Source: Nomia melanderi (Eukaryota; Arthropoda; Insecta; Hymenoptera; Halictidae). From it: a stretch of 64,000 bases of DNA. The notes beneath the pieces were generated by a model. The model searched no databases. It was not told where the DNA came from and worked only from the letters and a program-made list of their open reading frames with translations. Positions 12,301 through 24,862 of this stretch are shown here, in pieces. Where the stretch lies: positions 1,796,001 through 1,860,000 of the forward strand of contig NC_135010.1 of assembly GCF_051020985.1 (NCBI RefSeq), in the 5' to 3' direction. The translations under genes were made by a program, and so were the position numbers. Within the stretch, counting starts at the first letter, position 1. Every line of letters begins with the position of its first letter.

Positions 12301-14099
12301 AATGTCGTGTATAATATTTATAAGATTTATTTACAATTATTAGCAATAATTATTTTATTACGCTATAAATAAATTGTTTCACAAATTTTCACAAAAAAGA
12401 ATGGAATATTAAGAATCATAATGGTATAAATCATATGATGCATATCTCTAAAAATTTATCTTCGATTTTGCACTATAATTTCGTACTCAAACTTTGTTTT
12501 CTATATTAAAAATATATAGTAGCAAACTGCGCAATAAAAATGTTTATAATGACAATAATAATAAGAAATCGGGACTATTAAAATATTATGATTACCTAAA
12601 TTAAAACTATATATCTTTAATGAAAATCTCAAGAAGCGTAAAATTACTGCAAAAACTTAGAAGACTTTCTTTGACACAAAGTAACGAATAAAAGCATTCG
12701 TATAGTAAAACAATAATAAAGGTTCCACGTGACAACAATAAAATAGAAATGCCACTAAAATTCATTGATATAAACCTTTCATTGTATTTTAAGAATACAC
12801 AAATGTCATTATTACAGAAAGAACTATAGTCTAATCGTCAGTTTGTATTTAGAACACTTAACATCGCATAAGAATACAATTATTATATAATAATCATTAA
12901 AATAATATTCATTTACAGATTATAAGTGTTTTTGTTTTTTAGATCTTTCGTAGAGTAGAGATAATAAATTATTATATCGTCGTTGTATATGGTAGAGACA
13001 AGAGTGACTATTAAATATTTTTTTTAATTTCTTGTAGTAGGTATGTATATTAACACATCACTTATTGTCTGTGAAATAAGCGGTCATAGGTCGAATACAT
13101 AAGATCGACCACTTCAAGCTTGAATTTTTTGTTACAAGTGTAAAATAAAATTAAAACTTACAACATAATTTTTTTTTAGATTACTTGCGATTAGTAGACT
13201 GCTGATATTAATGTATTTATGGGAAATATGAAAGCGTTTAATTGCGCGCAGTACGAAAAATACATAAAATACTGAAAGTATAGTGTTCTTTATAATGTTT
13301 CCCATTACAGTCCTAAAAATTTGAATTTAGATAAAAATTCGCAGTCGAGTGATTTAAAATCAAGACTTGTTACAAAAATTAATGTAAAAAGTTATAAAAT
13401 GTTTAAAACAACAAAACGTCAAACGTTTAAGGTATGGGGAGCCTAATTATTGACTACCAGTTAGCAAACACTGTCAATGTAAAGTCAGTATAAATATTAA
13501 CCCTCTATCGTTACCGTATTTAAATGTTGGTGTGGTAATGAAATAAATAAGAAAATATAAATAATATAAATTAATAAACAATATTATTTATTGCATTTTA
13601 CGACTTCCCACATAGCAACTTTATACATATACAGGTACAAAATCAAAAAAATATTCATTAACCCTCTATATGCCCCTGTGACTTTGAAGTCACATACCAA
13701 TATATTGGCATCTTGTTGGTTTATTTCATTTTGCATAGAAAAATAGTGAATAAAATTAAGTAATTAATTAACTTAAACTATTATACACTGAGACGTGAAA
13801 ATTCAACGTCACTGTAATTTTAAAATTACAAGGTATATTCATTTTAATACAATTATTCAAACTATTGAATACATTGTTAACCTGTATTTACAGGTTGATA
13901 TTTGTTAATTTTATAGTACATACATTTTTGTTATAGTCACGAAAACACATTTGGTTTATAAAGAACTAAACTATAGAACATTTGAAATTAAGTTCTCGAT
14001 CCGGAACAGAATGCAATAGAGTAATCTAAGTGTAATCCCTATGAAAATTGTAATAGATTATTTTCAGTTTCTTCAGACATTCAATATAGTATTCAAGTG
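9389..14099. other. AT-rich spacer
   Basis: About 4.7 kb of AT-rich DNA with no recognised gene. Small G+C-richer patches occur near 9525-9600, 10370-10450 and 11750-11840. None has an open frame with good splice borders. Confidence 0.4.
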
Positions 14100-14213
14100 A
14101 AACTATTTCTTTTCAATATCATTTGGAATAGTCAATGCTTTCAAGATATCAATAATTGCGGAACAAAAAAACCGAAACCAGTTGCTTTGACTGATACGGT
14201 AGTTTAGTGTTAA
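14100..14213. mobile_element. TTAA MITE, family 1, end fragment
   Basis: The right terminal block GATACGGTAGTTTAGTGTTAA follows GAAACCAGTTGCTTTGACT, as in the fragment at 26035-26099. The left part is not recognisable. Confidence 0.5.
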
Positions 14214-17200
14214 TCATGTACCACTAAGCAATATGTAAATTTTTCATAATTGGAAGAACTAAATTCGGTCAGTATGTTTAACATGAATAAAACGAACAAT
14301 GTACCTCATGAATAAATCGATTTACAACGGGAAATGTCGGTCTGCTTTGGTTAGAAGTCAGTAACGCATGAGTCTATCTTTGAATTCAATTCATGCTAAA
14401 GGTTATAATTGACTTGCGTAGATACGCAGCATGATTCATTTCTGGTGGTAAATGCATCGCGCTGATCATACTTCTCGCGTGTATACGAAGGCTCGCGTCT
14501 GGAGTCAATGACGCCTACCGATCGCTGAATGAAGACGCGAGTGTGGGATGATGGTCGTTGTCGGAGACGACTTCCGGTATAGATCGACAATTTCACAATT
14601 CCACGAGTATGAGCGACGTCAACTGCGGACAATACTTGCTGATTCAGCCGTGAGAATAAAGTTCAGTGAAAACTTGATAAATAACGTTATTCAAACTAAT
14701 GATTTCTGACAACTTCGGAATTGATTTATTGAGTTATTGGACATTTAATGTTACGATAACGACACAAGTGTCCTGGGAAAAAATATTCCATGTGTAAACT
14801 GTAAGTATCACGGCTTGTTTCGATTTTCGTGTATAATTTCGTCGAAAGAATATAAGAAAAGTTCAACTCGATTATTGAGAGATTACTTTCCTTAACAATG
14901 AGTTTCATAAAAACTTATTTAGTGGAGATCAAAGAATTGTGTTACAATTTCCTACAGAAATTACATTAGAAACTGTAAACAACGTAATTTATAAGTCTCG
15001 ACTGAAAATAATAGGTAAATTTCACAATATTTATAAAAAATAATGTTACAGAATAAAATATTCATTGTACGACAGAAACGAATATTATGTTTTACGTATA
15101 TTACAATTTCAGTGTTATTTTTTTAGTATGAGATAGATAAATTTTCGGGCTACATTAATCAATATCTTCCATAACAATAATTTTAAAAATTTGTACGCTT
15201 TTGTTTTATTTGTTGCATCAATTCTAAAAGTTTTCATTATGTTTCCCTTATAACTAATTGTCCAATTAAATAATGTGTTTTAGTTTTACTTGATTGTTTA
15301 AAAGAAATTTTAAAACTACTTTACCATTACTGAAATTCGAACGGAATTAAAAGATTTTATAAAATCTATTTTTTTATCTGTTACTTTCATTGAAATTAAT
15401 GTGTACTTTACTGTACAATTGTTTATTCAGTAGGCTACAAAATACATCAGATGAATTAAACAAAGTTTAGATAAACTGTGGGCAAACATTATGGACAGAT
15501 ATGTATGTGTAACTTCGCTGTAAGTGACTGTCACGTGGTTGTAGACGCGAGCGTGCACAAAATCTGTTAAGCTAATGAGTCCCGAGCTTCCGATGGCGAA
15601 CGCTAATTAGAGGACTCTCGAGTAAACTGTAAATAACCAAACGTAAATCTGTTTTCCGTCAATATTCCCAGATGGTACTCTATACATCCAATTCCCTCCA
15701 TTGAAATTTAATGATTTTAGTTTCTTTTCATTGTTATGAAATAAACTACTCTTTTCCCAGTTTAATACGGTCATTCTGGGTCGCCTATCACTAAAATTGA
15801 AATTATATCAAGACATAAGACCCTATTATCTGAAATAGAAATAATTCTTTCTAAACATTAAACAATCTAGTGATACAGCTTTATAGAGTTACAAAACTTT
15901 TGCATAGCAGTTGAGTTTTCCTTATTCGAGTACGAGAATATTATAAATAATATGTTTTTTAAGTATACGTGCCAATTTAATATTTAGAAAACAATTGTAT
16001 GTAAAAAATAACAAATTTTATTTTTCAATTTTCGATTGAATAAGAAAGATTAATATATGAAATTAATAAAAACAATGGTAATACAACTTAGAACTTAGAA
16101 ACGGTAATAAAATTCAGAACTGATGAATGTTAACTAATATTTTATTGCTTCAACATTCAATCGTGTGCAATGCGAAACATTTAATTCATTATGTTAATAT
16201 TAGTAAACTTTTTGTCAAGATTGTAGTTCAGAGTATTTTTTAATCCAGTAAAACAATAAAGATTTACCCTAGATGAATAAAATAAATATACATTAATAAA
16301 AAGTCAATGAAACTCGACAATATTAATATTACAATAACATTTATAGAATTCTTCCCTAAGGCGTAAATTTGCTTGCAATATGTTTACCTAAATATTATTC
16401 CAAAAATTTATACGAATTTATGGGACGACTCGAGATAAGAATTTCTGAATATGTTTATTTCTTAGTTTTTTACACAACTTCTAAATTAGATTTTCTTAAC
16501 TTCAACACATCGAGGTTGGTCTTCCTACAAAACGATTGTTTCCTCATTGCAAACGTCCTTGCGGTCAGTCGTAGGTGTATCGACTACGTTGCTGAAGCTC
16601 GCGATGTACATAGTGTTTCATAATATGTGGAACATTGCGAATTTCCAATTCTAGGAACTAAGCTAATAAAAAAATTCCTACACATTGCTAAGTAGAAGAA
16701 AACTGAAAGGTTAATTCATCGTGACAATGCAACATAAATAGCTATGTATAAAATATATATTCATGTATATTAATTTAAGAAATCATTGGTCGTTCCAAAA
16801 TAATAAAAAAAATTTGTTTAAAAATTTGAACACTACTTTTCTTATAGACACTTGCTGCTGTCTTCATCTCTAACAGACTTTCAGAAACTCTATTTTCCGT
16901 GATTCGTTCTATACTTTAAAAATTAAAAAATACAGGGTATCATGTAATTGGTGATATAACCGAGTAAGAGTTGGTTCTATGTCAAAAAATAAGTCGAAAA
17001 TATACAATGAAATTCTTTCATATGATACTTTGTTTTCGAAAAAATAGACTGTGAATATTCGCTAAGTAATACTTAAATACAAGGAACTAGATAATAGCGA
17101 CATACGACTAAAACAACACATGTGGGAATTTCCTTAAATGAAAAATCAGACTGAATTTCAAAACAGGCCGCTAGCTCTCCTTGTGACACTATAGACATAC

Positions 17201-18421
17201 CTGCATATCGCAAAAAAGTGCTGACATCAATTAACAAAAGCATAAATAAACATTGGAACATAGCTTGGAAGAACTCACGCCCTACATATAATCATCGCAC
17301 CAGAAATGATATTTATGAATGAAGCTTGGCCTTTTCGTCCGACAGAAGACTTCAAATAATACTAACAAGACTAAGAATTGGACATACGAATTTGAAAGAA
17401 GAAAATATCGTCAAGTAAAAGAAGATCCTAAAGAAATAAACCGAACAGTTCACTCATGCTCTAGTCTTTTGAAATTTCTAAAAGAAATCAAAATAGTACA
17501 CTTAATTTAGTCAGCCGTCCATAACTAAAGAATACACAATACAGTTATGTACATAGATGATCATCTGCATAATTTAAAGTAGTTGTCAATGACCCAATGT
17601 GGTTGACGTAACTTAAAATACACTACAAAAACATACATACACAACTTACTGCCACGAAGGCCAACGCACAACTCTCTCTAGGCAATCACTCTCTTTTCGA
17701 CATTTGCATTAAAAAATCATTCTCTTCTCCACAATCATTCTTACTCGCACTGTCCACAAACCCTTAAACATACCCCTTCAAAGCCAAACTGGAAACTTTG
17801 GGCCTGCGACGTTGTGCAGACCACTTTCTCTCGATCATTAGGCTTTCCTCTTTTATTATCCTTCGCTCACACTCACTCTTGAAAAATCCTAGATAAGAGG
17901 CGTTTATTTTTTCAAAAAATGTTCTCCCGCCTTACAATAATCGACCAAGGGTGGATACAGTAGTACGCCAATTCAGCGAGAGTGGACGTCGTTAAAATAA
18001 TATTAAATAAATACAGTTCAATATATAGCAATCTATACACATACATCGATGATTAAATATGTAAATATATACACATAGATAAAAATGAAAAAGTATTATA
18101 TGAAATAGCAACTGTATGTATTAAAGTAACAGAGTAAAAGCATAACACGTAAAATAAAGTAAAATATCTAATTAAATAACATAAAATAACTAAGTAGATA
18201 AATAACATTAATAAAACATCACAAAAAAGAATGTAACAAAGTAAAAATCAGAAGACTAAGAGTACGTAGATTAAAATAGGTAAAATCGTTGTTCTCAATT
18301 AGTATTAGATGTGGCTAACGATCTGGTTACAAGTAACCAATCAAAACTACAAAACTGTAAGCCAGGAAAATACCTCTTGAGCATGTGCCCTTTCGTCAGA
18401 CATCAAGTCATCTCCCAACTG
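14214..18421. other. Spacer with G+C-richer patches
   Basis: No gene is recognised. A patch at 14395-14650 is rich in CG dinucleotides and open on the minus strand for 78 codons, but the frame reads as low-quality. It could be a promoter or 5' untranslated region. A second CT-rich patch spans about 17640-17960. A short TACAGGGTATCATG motif near 16933 resembles a transposon end. Confidence 0.35.
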
Positions 18422-19187
18422 TAGATCATTGTCTCGATTGAAGTTTATGTTGATAAAGTCTCTCAGCGCCACGAAAATGTTTATCTTACTGATTATCCTA
18501 CAGTAAGCCTTTCGAGTTTTAGCCGACTATCCGCAAACTAAAAGTGGAAAAGGGCAAGGGCAATTGGCGCACACTCTACCATACGCCTTTCACGTTAGCT
18601 CCATCGACTGCCAAGCTGAAAGTGCACAGGAGCAAGGGAACTCGTCCATTCACGATGCTCGGCTTTCGACGCATGGTCATTATTGGCGTTCGGCAATAAC
18701 AAAAGACGGAAGCGTAACCGAATGCTACGAAGTGAGACGTAACGATAGATAACAAAATTCTCTATAGCTTCGTCTCACTTCGTTGTATTCGGGCACGCTT
18801 CCATCTTTCGTTATTGCCGCGCGCCAATAACGACCATGCGTCGAAAGCCGAGCGTTGTGAGTGGAAGAGTCCCCTTGCCCCTGTGCACTTTTAGCTTGGT
18901 GGTCGATGGAGATAATGTCAGAGGCGCACAGTACTTATTATAGCGTTTCATACATTAAAACAACAGAATACGTTAGAAAACGTTCATAGAGATTTAATTA
19001 AAAGAGCAGAATTATGTATTCGACAGAATGGCCAACATTTTCAACAATTTCTGTAATAACAAAGTTCATGGTTACTTTAACATCCTGTTTAATAAGGTAT
19101 TTTTAACTCTCAAGTACAGCAAACATTTTCGTGACGTTGGTAATTAGTTTTTATCAACAAACACTTTAATCGAGACAATGATCTACA
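18422..19187. repeat. Nested long inverted repeat (foldback) with hairpin potential
   Basis: The inner arms, 18595-18748 and 18762-18915 (about 154 bp each), are reverse complements with roughly 15% mismatch, separated by a loop of only about 13 nt. Outer arms, 18422-18483 and 19121-19187, are also inverted copies of each other, sharing AAACATTTTCGTG and CGAGACAATGATCTAC. A transcript through the centre would fold into a long hairpin. A third partial copy of the arm motif (AAAAGTGGAAAAGGGCAAGG) lies near 18538. It could be a foldback transposon or a hairpin-RNA source; the sequence cannot decide. Confidence 0.8.
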
Positions 19188-19384
19188 TTGAAATCCAATA
19201 ACGAAACATGGTCAAGTGCACGCGTACCTAGTGAATATTCAAAGTTGATTTTCTCGAAAACAAAGTCTCATATAAAACAATTTTATTCCTAACTTTGCAT
19301 TATTTTTTGACATCGAATTATCCCCTACCAGATTGTAATACTAGTTACTGTATATGAAATTTCATCACTGTCTCTACATTTTTA

Positions 19385-19550
19385 TCGAATTCACACGATA
19401 AGTGCCATGTCAGTCATTGATGACCGACGCTTCTGAATTACTTGAAAACAATCGTAGCATACAGTATAACCGATGTCGAATGATAATGTTTAATAACGTA
19501 ACTAAGCTGATAATAGTGTAATGCGAATACTTTTTTTGTGGTTGAACATC
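19385..19550. mobile_element. TTAA MITE, family 3, worn copy
   Basis: Internal similarity to the intact copy at 46942-47172 is visible: GACTTGAAAACAAT-type blocks, GATAATAGTGTAA and the spacing between them. The ends are not preserved. Confidence 0.4.
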
Positions 19551-19684
19551 ACATCAACAACGAAGGTTATTAGCGACTTATTTGATCGTTCAGTTAATAA
19601 ATATAATTGTTCATTGGTTGCCGTTTAATAAGTGGGTGGTAGAATGAGAGATTGTCTGTGTAGTTGAATCCGTATTTTTATAGA

Positions 19685-19939
19685 TTATCGAGAATTCCGT
19701 GTAGCTTGTAGTAGATTATTAGGGTGTCCTGGTACGTACATAGTTGATAAAGCTGCTTTGGTGATATTATCCGTTATATTTAATTCCTTCATTGATGGGA
19801 GATATTTCGGGCATTCGAGGGTTACGTGATTTACGGTTACTGATGTATTACATATTTCGCATAAAATTGGTTGGCTGTTGTTCAGAATGTGCGAGTGTGT
19901 GAGTTTAATGTATCCAGTTCGGATTCGTTTTATTACCAC
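19685..19939 (-). pseudogene. C-terminal remnant of a non-LTR (Jockey-like) retrotransposon
   Basis: The 84-residue minus-strand frame includes RIRTGYIKLTHSHILNNSQP followed by the Cys/His block CEICNTSVTVNHVTLECPKY. This arrangement is characteristic of the extreme C-terminus, after RNase H, of Jockey-type ORF2 proteins in insects. Only the tail is present; reverse transcriptase and endonuclease are missing, and stops lie just upstream. Typical 5' truncation explains it. Confidence 0.75.
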
Positions 19940-20228
19940 TTGTTGTTTTCTGTTAATGCAATGATTGTAGTGCTAAGTAATTAATAATTATTCCTGCTTT
20001 TCTTTGCTACAAAAGAATAACTCTACGGAAAAATGGTCACGATTACGCTTAACGCGTTAACCGCTTTAACTAATAAAGGATTCGCGTAGGATCATTTTTG
20101 ATCGACTCAGTCTGTAAAATCGACCCTTCAAAAAACTCCCATGTATTATGGATCAAGCTGTACGGGTGTTGTATTCTTATCGCACTTTTTCCTAGACAGC
20201 ATCTAGAACGAGGACGCGTAGGCCACAT

Positions 20229-20672
20229 TTACCTTTGTAATTTGTGAAATACATACGCACGGGCCTCGTATCGTTCGGCCGTTGCGTAGGTGCGAACGAA
20301 CGCTGTCTCGTTGTATAGCTGATACCGAGTCATCGATAGGTCGTACACGTTGCACGCGTGCACGGCCATTCTTTGCCGTTTGTTCCTCCGTCTCGCGTGT
20401 TCAATGCAAATATAATATTCGAAACAGTCACGTACACCTTCGCGAGGCGTGGTTGCTCGATATCGATCGTTCATCCACGCTCGGAATCGTTTTATCAAGG
20501 ATCCTTTCCTGTCTGACTCGTATTTCCACAGACTTGTAATTTCCCGCCAAGATATCGCGACTCTGTTCTTGGTTTTATCTCTCAAGGATTTTTCTACTGT
20601 GCACAGTGCACGATGCTCAATCTTATCTTGGATTCTTATTTTGGTCTTATGGTAATTTCGAGCAGTTTGCAT
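20229..20672 (-). other. G+C-rich island with a 147-codon open frame, unidentified
   Basis: This 450-bp block is far richer in CG dinucleotides than its flanks. A minus-strand frame of 147 codons is open throughout, and two plus-strand frames of 85 and 68 codons overlap it, as expected where stop codons are rare because of composition. The peptide is very basic with no recognised domain. It could be a promoter or 5' exon island (for example of the plus-strand Spätzle gene 2.2 kb downstream), a coding exon, or transposon debris. Confidence 0.3.
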
Positions 20673-22251
20673 AGTTTATATACAAACCTTTCGAGCGGGC
20701 AAATTTAATCATGGTTTGTGTGCTCGATCAAACTCATTTAATCGTTCGAGACCACTTTTTGAGTGTTGTGCATATTACCGTTCATAATTGGTTGAACGAC
20801 TGACATTTCTTACATTATGCGACCTTTGGGAGATATGTATATAGGGAAATGTCTCATATTGTTGTTATCGTGAATGAGCGTTTATTAGGATAGTTAACGT
20901 GGTAGAATTGTTGTATCTGTGCATATTTTAAATATCAGCTGGCGGGTTATAATTATGTTGAAGATTTATGGAATGAGTTGGATAGTTAAAATGTGAAGAA
21001 TCTAATGAAAATAATTTTAATTTTAATTTTGTATTAATGAATATTAGGTATATGATACTCACAGTAATATTCTTCACAAATACATGTACAATATAAGTGT
21101 AGAGATTATATTCTATAGTATGCTAATCAATTTCAATAGAAATTCGAGATATTACATTCTGAGAAGGGTACTACAGAATAATTTTTCTTTGTTAATTTTT
21201 CTTATCAGATGTTAATTCATTTTCATTTACATCTATGCAGTTACATTTGTATAATTAAATAAATAGTAAACTATTATTATATTTTAACTAATTACATTAG
21301 CGTGAACTTGTGCAACTTTATAAACCATTTTCAGTCCTTTGACTATGATTGATGACTGACAACAAAAATTATAATAGGTCAAATCATATAAGATGCATAA
21401 ATATATAATAAAACATTAGATTTATGTTTCAATTTGTTCCTTGTAATTGTCCTTATACTTTTCCTTTCGTAACATAGAACAATCAATATAAGAAAACATA
21501 AATGTCTAAAAATAAATGTTATCTCCTACTAGTTCAGATACTAGAGATTTCACTGCAGTTTGTATTTTACTACAAAGGGCATTTAATTTTAGTAAATTAT
21601 AGCAAAACTCTGAAATTAAATTATGTGCGAGTAAGGGTTCCCATCAAAATTCCATCTCATGATGGTCATAAACTGTTTATGTTCCTACACTGTACTCAGC
21701 TTAACTTTATACTAGAAACTTAATAAATATCTGCAGCTAGCTCATTAATTTTTTCTTTCAATCATTTCGCATACATACAGATTTCTTCATGCACTGTTGA
21801 AACCTTTAACTCTTGGTAAATTTCATTATTTCTGACGTATCATGAAAGTACTACGGGATGATTGTTTGAAATTATTGAATTCTTGCAATATATATAAAAT
21901 TCTACAAAATTTTCCATATTTTTATAAATGTCAACAAGTTATCATAAATATTTGCAAAAATAATTTTCAACTACTAAATACAAAATAATATTTTATAATG
22001 TAAAAAAATTGAAGTATTTTAATAGTAAAATTGAAATATGCTATCTCTGCGTTACAGATACTTTGGACTGCACTTTCAGTCGCTTTAGGTGTCGAATTAA
22101 GGGGCGACTTAATACGTGGCGTGCCATGTATTAAAAAATTTCATCAACTCTTCTGTCCAACTGCCGGAAACGCATATCCAATGTAATTATTGTAATATAT
22201 ACATATATTATAATTTAACATACAATTTATGCAATTTTACTCTAATCTATG
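20673..22251. other. AT-rich spacer
   Basis: No gene is seen. I looked here for the signal-peptide exon of the Spätzle gene and did not find one. Confidence 0.4.
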
Positions 22252-22498
22252 TTAACCCCTTGCCTTACAATAACGTGTCCATCCTGATGACAATTTTTAA
22301 TTACACTCGACGGATCTAACTGAAATTTATTTATTTCTAACATAAATTAAATGCTACTTGTCTATTATTAATCTATAATATTCGTAGAAAATGTAAACAC
22401 AGAATAAGTATAAAATTCTTTTTTTCTACCAAAATTATTAACGATGAAGTAGTTTTATCAAGTACAGTTGAAAAATAAATTATAGGGCAAGAGGTTAA
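22252..22498. mobile_element. TTAA MITE, family 2
   Basis: A 247-bp unit with ends TTAACCCCTTGCCTTACAAT and TATAGGGCAAGAGGTTAA, flanked by TTAA. It is colinear with the copy at 39411-39660. Confidence 0.85.
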
Positions 22499-22861
22499 CG
22501 CGCCTATATTATATATACTCATTGACAGACCATTTCATGCGGTAACAAAAGAAATATATAAAAATAATATACAAGAATAAGTATGATACAATTACATTTA
22601 CCTATAGAAAATAATAATTAACACCCGTTGTTCGATACTAAGTTAATATTATTCCTTTTAATTCATGTTTAACATCTTACTTTTCATATATGTTGTGATT
22701 TAATTAATATATTAATCGATTTTTCATTGTTGGTTGCATCGCGCAGAAAACATGTCTTACAGATGAACACGATGGACGATTTTCAGTATGATTGTGTAAA
22801 CAACGATTGAGACATAATAAAATCGGTATATTAAAAGCAAAATATAATAAAATGTTTTTAG

Positions 22862-23158
22862 AGAGCGGATAGAACGTTTTATTGACGAAAATAAAGCGTT
22901 AATGAGGAGAATGTACGGCGATTTTGAAATGAGTTCGGGATACGGTGCGGCTACGAAGGAACCGGGCCATCGGACACGTAGAAGAAGAAAAAGCAGAGAA
23001 GCTAGAAAACACGACCTCCCAGATGGTGGACCTAGTTTTCGAGACTCATTAGATCCGGATATCGAGACGAATGGTGGTGACTCATTCTTCGCTCATATCA
23101 GAAAAACCAGAAATCCCAGGCAATCACCTGGGAAGAATCAAAACAATGAGAGTGGAAG
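22862..23158 (+). CDS. spz3: Spätzle exon: basic pro-domain segment
   Basis: The exon opens with one nucleotide completing a codon, then ERIERFIDENKALMRRMYG. It contains a run of four Arg and Lys about 35-40 residues in, a candidate convertase site. It closes with NNESG and a split Arg codon before GTACGG. Reading past that donor gives 28 further open codons, which I take to be intron. Confidence 0.85.
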
Positions 23159-24862
23159 GTACGGAAATTTTAAAATCATAAATACTTCAGGGCATTATTC
23201 TTATTATTGTAAAAACTGCAGAATGTTCGTAATTATGTTATAAAAAAATGTCTAAGAAATTATTATCTATTTCAGTGAATTCAACATTTTTAATTCATAC
23301 AGTGGCAATAATAAAAAATATTGTCAAAATATTAATTTTTGTGTAGATTTCAAAATTTTTTATGATATCAAAATGAATCATTTTGTATTGAGCTTTTGTG
23401 CCTTTTGTATGAACAGAAAATAAACCATTGTTCTTCATTATACAGATTTGTTTAATATTTATTTAGTCAGATTAGATTGCATTGCGTAACGTGGAATTTG
23501 TAAATATCCGAAATATTTGTAATATCTATAATAATCTATAACAATCTGTAATAATTTGTAACAATTTGTAACTATTTGTAATATTTGCAATATTTATATT
23601 TTTCAGAGTCGACGCATGCGAATCTAAAGTCGAAATTGTAACGCCATATTGGGCTAGTAACAGTGCTGGAAAAATTCGTGCTATCGTAAATACACAACAC
23701 TTCGAACAGGCAATTCATCAAGAAGTTTGCTCGTAAGTATACGTTTGAAGTACACGGGTAAAGAATATTTTGTCGCTGTAAATTTTAACCTGTTATTTAT
23801 TTGTGGCGTCGACATCCTTGTGACATTAATGCATGTACGAATATGTTTAGTAAACGATCTTATTTTACCTTCAAAGTCATAAAAATTGCAAGATATTGAT
23901 ATTGTTTTTGAAACATACTTTGGATATAACAATTAATATTTTCGGTAAAAATTATACACCTGTATATTATCTACCCTTTGCCATTTACCTCATTGTTTAT
24001 GTATTTTTCGAATCCTTTTCAAATCAATGTTGTTCATCTCAAAAACATTCAATACATATTATTATAAAATTAAATTTTATTGAGTTTTCACATTCAATTG
24101 TCTATTGGCATATAATGGAATTTCGATATTCCTTACATTATGTCTGCATTATTTTAACAATCGATGAGAAATATATAAAATATTATAATTATTATATTTG
24201 TTACAATTATCTATTTCGAAAAAATATTTTTGTTTCAGAATTACGTTTTACTAAATAGTTGAATTTATTTAAAAAATAAGCATAACATAATGCAAACACA
24301 GGTCTATACTCTATTAAAAAACAAAAAACAATGATTTTGAAAGCTTGAAAAGATTCTGACTTCAACATTTTGATAAGCACATTTTCCTCTGCAAATCAAA
24401 CAAAACTTATTTCAAATTTTCTTTCGTATTATTACGAAAATCAAACATATTTGCGGCTATTAAGATAAATGACACACTCTGTAAAATATTCATCATTGAT
24501 AAAGTGAACATTCGATTAACAAATAACTCCGATTTTCACCTACTTGCTTGCTGATTAATTAAAACCATAAAAATTCTATTAGGTATTCATTATTCTATAT
24601 AATGAAATAAAAAAGAAGATAGACTGTTACAAACAATGAAAGACTCAGCGAAAAAACTGTCTGTTACAGAAAAACACAAACAAATCGTTGCACCGGCGAC
24701 TGTGGCTGCGAGCAGAAATACAAATGGCACAGATTACTCGCGTACGATCCTGATAATGATTGCAAAGGAATCTTCATGGATTGGTTCCTCTTTCCTTCTT
24801 GCTGTGTTTGCAGATGCGATCCGGTCGCTAACAAATTTTCCACCTCGAATACCCGAAATTGA
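22862..24862 (+). CDS. spz3: Spätzle-family Toll ligand, probably spz3 (3' part, three exons)
   Basis: This is a secreted neurotrophin-like ligand of Toll receptors, with an inactive pro-domain and a C-terminal cystine knot released by proteolysis. Exons 22862-23158, 23607-23732 and 24670-24862 join in frame (split codons for Arg and Ser; donors GTACGG and GTAAGT, acceptors TTTCAG and GTTACAG), giving 204 C-terminal residues. The pro-domain part is basic and hydrophilic, with an HRTRRRRKSREARK stretch. The knot runs from VDACESKVEIVTPYW through CEQKYKWHRLLAYD to FLFPSCCVCRCDP with ten cysteines, and ends at TGA 24860-24862. The acceptor before 22862 (GTTTTTAG) implies further 5' exons, including the signal peptide, not located here. 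The family call is firm. The spz3 paralogue is chosen from memory of the highly conserved LLAYDPDNDC...FPSCCVCRC knot and is less certain. Confidence 0.9.
23607..23732 (+). CDS. spz3: Spätzle exon: first half of the cystine knot
   Basis: 41 codons plus split codons at both ends. It carries the first two knot cysteines (DAC and EVC) and the conserved NTQHFEQAIHQ helix or strand region. The acceptor is TTTTTCAG and the donor is a consensus GTAAGT. Confidence 0.93.
24670..24862 (+). CDS. spz3: Spätzle exon: second half of the cystine knot and stop
   Basis: It starts with the A that completes the split Ser codon, then KTQTNRCTGDCGCEQKYKW. Eight cysteines follow, ending in the CC-x-C-x-C cluster. 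After the knot comes a short tail, VANKFSTSNTRN, then TGA. Longer open frames in the other two phases over this exon are shadows. Confidence 0.93.

Noticed and set aside
18564..18752. 62-codon plus frame in the hairpin arm
   Set aside because: It lies wholly in the inverted repeat, has no family resemblance, and the other arm does not keep the frame.
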